Positions 53,001-61,500 of a DNA stretch of 64,000 nt are shown one piece after another. How positions within the stretch are numbered: position 1 is the stretch's first letter; every line of letters begins with the position of its first letter. Origin of the DNA: Chrysemys picta bellii (taxonomy: Eukaryota; Chordata; Testudines; Emydidae); NCBI RefSeq assembly GCF_011386835.1, contig NC_088805.1:13822836-13886835 (forward strand). Reading direction: 5' to 3'. The notes under the pieces were generated by a model. The model made no database searches. It saw only the letters and a program-made list of their open reading frames with translations, and was not told the origin of the DNA. The position numbers and the translations under genes were made by a program.

Positions 53001-55535
53001 CAGATTGTACAAGGTGCCAAGTGACCTCAGCTCCCACTGAAGTGAATGACAATTGAGAGCACTCAGAATGTTGCAGATAGCAATTAGCAAGCTTGGGTCT
53101 TTAAAGAGGAAATAATATTGAAAGTAGTTTACACTTGTGGCACTTAAATGAGAAGTTCAGGAAAAAAGTAAACAGTTTTCAAAATTTCAGAAGAACTTCT
53201 ACAAAAAGGCTAAATATTGCCTGTAATTTTAAAACTGGAAAGAGATAATAACCATCATTTTACTTAATTCTGTCCTTAAGAGGAAGGGAAAGAGGAATGA
53301 GGATGAAAATACCCCTCATCATCGTCAGATTTCCAATTCTGACTCACGTCCTATATCTGTATAAGAATCTAAAGAACTGATCAGCCGCCAGAGCTACTAG
53401 CATCTCAGTTGAATGATGTAACATACCAACAATACCAACTGACTGTACCTGTTCCTAAGGTTCACAGGATCTCTTTTACCATCCCTCATGTGAATGGCAG
53501 GAATATGCAACAAGATCTGTGCCAGAAACAAACTGGGCCCAGCCAGCGGGACCAAAGCTTGCACTGCTGCCATTAGAAACAGAGTCATAGCCAGCAGTAC
53601 TGCTCCCTGAGCCACCTTATTACTATTCCTTGCTCATTTCAGCAGAGACGGTGCTCAGAATTAGCTGCCATTACTGATTTCAGAAGAGATTCTGCATCTG
53701 ACATCTTGCAGTGAAAACTAAGAGTGTGAAAGGAAACAGCCCACACAGAAATGTAACCCAAGAGAGACTCTGCAAGTGGGTGGCAGTTCAGGCAGCAGCT
53801 GTATCACGCCTAAAAAAGATCTGTAGCACAGTGGCTGCTTGCTAGTGTAGGTGAACAGGTTACCTGAATGAGGTTGTTTGTTAGCCGAATGAGGCTCAGT
53901 GTTACAGAAGATTCCTTCAGGATGCTGCTGTCTGACGACAGTGAGCGATCAATCCCCGTGAGCAGCTGTGTTACTGTAGCAACCCACTCTTCTTTAGCAG
54001 AAGCTACTGTCATGTTAATCATCTGCTGAATTGCTTCGTTCAAGGCAACTTCAGAGCATTCAAAACATTGCCTGTAATCCTTCTGTTTCAGCAGGGAATC
54101 CTAGTGAATGTTAACATGAAAAAAAAAAATGTTATATGGATCTAATGTTTATTTCAAAGCATAAAAGCACAATAAAGGGGAAAGGAGAATGGAAGAAGGC
54201 ACACAGTTTGCAGCTAATGTTTACTCTACTGAGATACCAGTATGAATTTCTAAATGTGACATAAAATGGGCAATACAAGAGATCCCAGAACCCATGCTCC
54301 TCAACTGAGTGTCATCAGGGAAGCAACACTGAGTCCCATTCTCTGAATACGAAGAGACTCTACATGAGCCTCCTTTGCAGGAAAGAGGCAGCAATGAGCC
54401 TCTTGCTTTCAAGCCACATACTGCCGTGTAAAGAGGTTCAACAGAATCAGAGTTTGAGTCACTATGGACCCATGCTACTATGTTATTACTGATTTAGAAA
54501 ACAAGCTCATATGATGATAAAGGCTACAATGCTCTAAGTATTTTTATGATCCCCAGCTCTAAGATTCTTTCTTGTTGAGTATGGAAAACAAGTTCTGATG
54601 TCCCACTATCACAACAAAATAGGAATGTGGATGAAAAGTAACTGGCACAGGCTCACTCCAGTCAAACTAGCAGTAAAAATAGCCAACACAGAGGAAAGAC
54701 TAAGGAACTGACAGACTGCATCCTGTTCCCTCAGCAGAGGGCATCTGTCCCTTAATTGTCATGGTAGTGCATAATCTTCTGATCTTGCTAGACTAATCTT
54801 CTATCCTGTACTTTCGGATTGCAGCAGCAGTCAAGAACTTTTTTTTAAATCTATAGTTGGGCAATATCTGGCACCCTTTTCTGTTAGATAAGGATCTTGC
54901 CATGTTGATCTAAGCTTTTATCACCTCCAGTTTGGACTTTTGTAATATGCTGTGAAGCCACCCTGGAGATTACAGCTGGTGCAGCAGCCTGCCTGTGAAG
55001 CAGGACAGACCAATGAGAAGTTATCACACCAGTGCTTCTTGCCTCACATCCAGTTGTCTAACAACTTTCAGGTGCATAGGATGCTTGGGAGCCACCATAT
55101 AAATAGTCACCGGCAACAAAAACTCCAAGTCCTAATAGCAGGCCATTGGTAAAGTGGGTTCATCCATAATAAACCTCTAAAACTGATCCAGGTTCACTCG
55201 CATTTATACAGCCTTAAAGTTTTCAAACTCGAGTGAACCTGGATAGATTTTAGAGGTTTGGGTGAATCCACTATCTCTCTCTCTCTCTCTATTTATATAT
55301 ATATCTATATACCCACACACATTTTCTCTCTCTCTCTCTACAAATATATATACATACATATATACACCTCTACCTCGATATAACTCTGTCCTCGGGAGCC
55401 AAAAAATCTTACCGCGTTATAGGTGAAACCGCGTTATATCGAACTTGCTTTGATCCACTGGAGTGCGCAGCCCCGCCCCCCCCGGAGCACTGCTTTACCG
55501 CGTTATATCCGAATTCGTGTTATATAGGGTGGTGT

Positions 55536-55583
<48 letters not shown>

Positions 55584-58500
55584 CTTATTGATCAGAGAGC
55601 TTAGACTATGAGTTTAAGTTTCAACAGAACTTTGCCAATTTACTTCACCTGACGATCTGGCCCCATGTTTTGCTTCTTAAATGAAGTCAACACAATTCAT
55701 CATTAATGCTAACCCTCCAAATCTTTATGTTGCTCTTGGAAATAAAGCAGATGCAGGGCTTTCAAACCCTCACTAAAGATAACTTTTTAAAGAAACATAA
55801 CAAACCTGCAACAGAAGTAACTGTGTTGGTCTCTCTGGTATAGATATAACAAATTCCAGATGTTTAGCTCTACCATATCCACTGAAGCACAAGGTTGGAC
55901 GAAGCAGATGCACCACTGCCTTGTAATCCCCTGCCTCATACAGTCGCTGGATCTCCTCCAAAGACTGGCATCTCTCCAGAGACTTTAGGTTCTTGTCAAT
56001 CTGCAAAAGTCACAGATGGTGCAATCCAACCTACATTTCACCTTCATGTGCAAATGACTGACTTTTCTTATGAACAACAAAGCTATAGCTGTAGGATGTG
56101 TAAAGTTTACAGCACTGTAAGGAAGAGAAACGACAAGGAAGAAAGTAGACAAGCTTCCACCCCATTATCACTTACCCCAACTTGTATTTAATTTTTTTTT
56201 AAATTAATACTATTGCTTTTTTGTATCTAAGCCATACATTTGAAAATCTCACATTTTTCTGATGAACTATGAGAAAGAGCGATCATGGGAAAGCCTTTAG
56301 AATCGAGATGGCATTGCTTGTGTTTGAAGCCCTCCCCTATAAGCAGTAACAGAAAAATAACCACCATGTCTAATTTTTTATTTATGAATTCATTTGCATG
56401 TTTTACTGGAAAATTCTGACTGCTGAAGGCAAGAGTTCATTTGAACAACAGTAACATTAAAGCACAAGAAACCCTCTAAAACAAAGCTCTAGTCTAATGA
56501 CTAACAGCTGTATACGCAGCACCCTGATAGCAATCTTTTTCACTCTATTTATTAAGCAGACAGAATTGTGCAGGGACCAGTAATAGACAAAGAAAGCATT
56601 TAACTGAAAAAGGGAAGGATGGTTTTCAAATCAATTAACTATAAAAACACAGTCATTGTTAGTTTTATCCTGGTTTGTGAAAATATTCTTCACTCTAAGA
56701 CAGTTGCTACTGATGTTGTACATGCTACTTTTCCATCAGGGTAAGTGATAGTAATTTTGAGATGAGTCTTGCAACTACGGCACTGTTTCTGAGCACTGCT
56801 GATATAGAAGCCACACTAGTTTGTTTTGTTTTAAATCATAAAACATGCTTTTTATCCCCAAAGGGAATAAATGCCTCTAAGGAGCATAGGAACTTGTCCC
56901 TTAGCATCTCTATCTCAGATTCTCTCCAGAAGTATCACATTATCAGCCCAAAAGAAAATGGATTGTGCACAAGAAAATGGCGCACACATATAAAACCTCT
57001 AGTTTCTCACAAGACTTAGCTCTTCTTTAGAAATGTCTCCAAAACACATTACGTTGACTGGAATCCTCAATTTTGGATGAACCTAGAAACAGAAAAACCC
57101 AAACAAACAAACTGATCCCTACCTCTTCTAGAGAAACAACAGAATCAACATGGAGGTTAGGTAATCGGATCACGATGCTGCGTTCATTGCCAGCTTTGGC
57201 TTGGACTGCAGTGGAACTCTGCAGCATTTCGGTGCAGATGTCATAATTCTCCAATGCCTGCTCCATGTCACCCTGTGGAAACAGTTAGAAGAAATCACAC
57301 AATGCTACCTGAGATTCTTCAAAAGCAGCTAGGCAATGTTGAATCACTAACTCTGTGAGTACACTGTCAGTGAGAAATAGGCAAATTTGGGAGGGTACTT
57401 TACAAATCAAAATATCAACCAAAAGAGTCATTACCAATAAACAGTTTAACAGTCTATTCTACCAGTTATCTTCATCACCACTGGGGGGGAGGGGAGGGTG
57501 GAGAAGGGGAGGAAATCGGACACCTAGGTATTCAAGTTACATAGCAAGAAAATGTATTTGTATAAAATTGACTAACATTCTCTTTTTCTGAAAGTGAAGG
57601 GAGGCAGATTAAATCCAGAAGTAAGTCTTCCTTTTGTGCTGACCAGAACCATACATTTGGGTAACATTACCGAGATGTACAGCTAACTGGTTAAAATAAA
57701 CTAAAACTGTGAGGAACCCACTTTGTCCATCTTAAACAGATTTGAGTTTTCCTAAAAGGGAGGGATCAGGACAGGAAGAGAGGCTGTAGAGGGAGAAAAT
57801 ATAACTCACTAAAGCTAAAGAGATACAGCACTAGCCATACGACAGTTTGTTTAATAAAGATGATCAATCCATTTTGACTGGACAACCTGCATTCAGTTTA
57901 AGTGGAGTTGGCTCTGATTCCAAATGTATATTTATGTTTCAGATTATCCTTCTACTTCCATCTTTGTTTTTTAAATTGCAATATCTAGATCTGTTGTGAA
58001 ACAGAGGAGTTACATGTGTGTCATAAAAATTGTATCTTTCAGTGAAATAGAGCAAAAAGTATTAGTCTAGTCTACATGTTTCTTCATTACTGGGACTGTG
58101 CAGTGACAGTTGATTTTGAATTGTCTTTACCTGGAAAGGGAATTAGAAGATCTTTTTAACTTAAAGAAATTTTATTTTTGAGTGAAAATAAAATGACTTA
58201 TCAAGAAGTCTCTACTTTAGATGTATAACATGATTAAACATAGTTTATAAATGAGAAGGAGGTTCTGTCCCCACTAATTTTTCTATGGAACAATCCAGTT
58301 TTTCATTAGATGGATTTCTTAAAGAAGGATTTTGAGATATGAAAATAAAAAGGGAAATGAATTACTCAGTGGGTGCATATGAAATCAACTGATATTGTAC
58401 TTTATCAATTGAAGATTAAAGTTTGATTAGTCAAACCCACATTTTTCTTCTCAACGGTTTAGAATTAAGTACAGACAATCTGTAAACATTTTCTTTGCTG

Positions 58501-61500
58501 CCTTAAGAAACTGATGCTTGAAATAAAATAATGAAGTAGTCTGGAATCCAATAAATAACTTTTCTTGAGACTGTTTACTTGAGCAATCAGTCTAGAACAA
58601 ATTGCTTGAAAATCTGTACATGAAATGAATAATTGTCAAAAGAATGCTCAAGCTCCATCAATCACAACATATAAATGTTGACTCGATGCACAGTTGCATT
58701 TTGGACATTCTATTTGGGCTTCTATTACAGATTCTAGGAGCTACAATCCAGGCTTCAGTCTGCTAGTGAATTTGCGTACTGCGGCTGCTCATTATAACTC
58801 CAGTCGAAATTTATTTCTGGGGACCAAAGACAAACTACTTTAAACACATGTGTATGTACCAAAATGACTGAATGCTGGTACAATGCATAAGAATTACAGC
58901 CAGATCCTTCGCATCTATCTAATTACTGAATGTTCATAGGGACATTTAACAAAACTAAATAAAACAGTATCAAAGGGGTAGCCATGTTAGTCTGGATCTG
59001 TAAAAGCAGCAAAGAGTCCTGTGGCACCTTATAGACTAACAGACCTTTGGATGCATCCAAAGAAGTGGGTATTCACCCACGAAAGCTCACGTTCCCATAC
59101 GTCTGTTAGTCTATAAGGTGCCACAGGACTCTTTGCTGCTTTTAAATAAAACAGACAAATGTAACCTCTACTTTATCTTCAAATTAGAGCTCAGTCAAGA
59201 TATTCCTGAAGTGGTGGGTATGGTGCGTTGATGACTTACCATACCTACCACTTCAACGGCTTATAGTAATTCTAAAGTCCATTTGTTTAAAAAAAATATG
59301 CTAACTGTGAAAAATTCTATTTGTTGAACTCAAAATGAAAACAAACCTGCAGTGCTAGAAAGCGAGCCTTCAGCCAATACACTCGAGCCACAAACTCCAG
59401 CCAGCCTTCCTCAAATAGATCTCGCTGGGAGGATGCAAATGAGAGCTGCAACAAGTCCCCCAGAAAATGGGATCCTGGGAAATCAGGACCAAACTTTCCG
59501 TTCACAGTGGCAGAAGGGCAATTTCGAGGGGAAACTGTAAATTAATTTATTACAGTTTAGCATAAAATCACATTCTCCCTATGCAAACAATTCCACGTGC
59601 AGCAGCTGCAACACTCAGCTCACCCTTCTAACACAAACACTAATAAAAAATAATAATAATAAAGAACTGTTGTACACATCCATTGCTCAGACCTACATCT
59701 GGAGAAGTAACAGCTCAGTATTTTAATAAATGATTCACAACATTTCTTACAAGTTTAATTTACATTGTAAGAATAGCCTAGCAGAGAAAAAACAATTCTC
59801 ACCTGTAGAGCTCTTCCCTTTGGTCAGCAACCATTGGTCAAGTTGTAGTTCCATGCAAGAAAGGCTCATCAGCATCATATCCTACAGGGAAGGTATGAAG
59901 AGATCAGGGAAGAATATAAAGAACCTTGTTTGGAAAGTAAAAAGAAGTTAACAATTCACTTGAAAGGAAGCTTTCTAATTAATCCTCTTTTGTGATTTCC
60001 ATTTCCAAGCTACAGCCATCATGGCTTTCTTCTGTCTAAGGAAAGGAGGTTGCCCTCTTTCTATGATGCTCAGTAGGATTAAAGAGACCCCCCCTGGCCT
60101 TTTACAACTAGAAAGAGGAATGGAAAAAAATTTATTTAAGAAAGGATACGACGATCTAGTGGGGAAGAAGATAAGAAGGGAACAGTTGGCCCAGTCTTGA
60201 AAAAGAGCAGCATCCTCAATCTAAAATACAACCATTTTAAATTGCTTCATCATTAATACTTTATGTTAGAACATCTGAAAAAAGACACATCAAAAGGCTG
60301 AGATGAATACTGAAGAAGTTGTAGAAATCAAGGAGATCGAGCACATATGCTAGTTTTGCCAGCTCATTAATGCTTTCTGGAGAAAGACAGGTGGATTTTA
60401 AAAAAACAAAAAACTGGATATGAGTTGGTCCTGGTAACACTGGATGTTCTGTTACAGCTCTTACAGACGTGGTTGTGTGGATTAAAGAGAAAATTATTTT
60501 TATATTTTTTTTCCCACAGTAACCAGGGTTGTAACTGCAGCTCCATCTGGAGAGGGTGAAAGCTCCTGACATGGGTTCAAAAATCTCTGTACCCTAAAAT
60601 CTCTGGGCATTTGTTACATCCAAAGGCATCATCTTCTATCCCAAATAAACTCAAAAAAACAAAAGGGCATCTTGGAAATCAATTTATAATCAAAGTTAAA
60701 TGGAAAGATTCAGAAGCAATATATGTTAATCAGAACTCCCGAATTTCCTAATATTTATTTGTGTAAAATCTAATCCATAATATTGTATGTAGTAATTTTG
60801 ATTTTTTAATTTAATATATAAGCAATAAAGATCAAGCAGTCTCAGACAAGCAAATCAAACAGTAATATATATAGCAATAGATATACATGCTAGTGTAGAT
60901 TGTTTAGAGTATGTTATATCTATACAGCAACACTACTTTTTTAAACCACCAAGATATTATTATTTTCAAAGCTCAATTTTATTTTGCACAGCATTAAATA
61001 CGCTGGTGATGGAAAAGCTGAAATGTGGGAAATAGCAAAAGAGGAAATTATTTGGGAGTGCAGTTACCATGAATACTCAAAGTCAGAACTTTTCAGCTAC
61101 AGGTCTGATCCTTCTTGCTAATGTCTTAAAAACACAGTAATATAGACAGCAGCCAGTGGACAAAGAATATAGCATTTTGCTTTTACTATTACCACATACA
61201 GTATTTAACCTAAAATGTGTGCATTCATGTAAGCCAGGCCCATTTTGGGTTCCAATTTATTGTATAATTTTTGTTTTTCCATTTTGTATTTGTGAAATTT
61301 ATATACCTGTATTTGGAAAAGGAAATAAAAGTTTTTCATTGTACTTTCACTATGGGATGTAATTATCTTTTTAAAAACAAGCTCAACAATTTGCCATTAA
61401 TTAAGTCACTATACCTTTTATACGTGCTATTTAAAACAGGGATTTTCCTAAAACCCATGTACAGTAAAAGCTCTTTTATCTGGCATTTCACCAAGCTGCA

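Larger units (their letters stand above)
50989..53863. other. 2.9-kb CABIN1 intron
   Basis: Contains a MIR relic (52100-52235) and a palindromic mini-element (53001-53080), listed separately. The remainder shows no recognisable structure. Confidence 0.65.
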
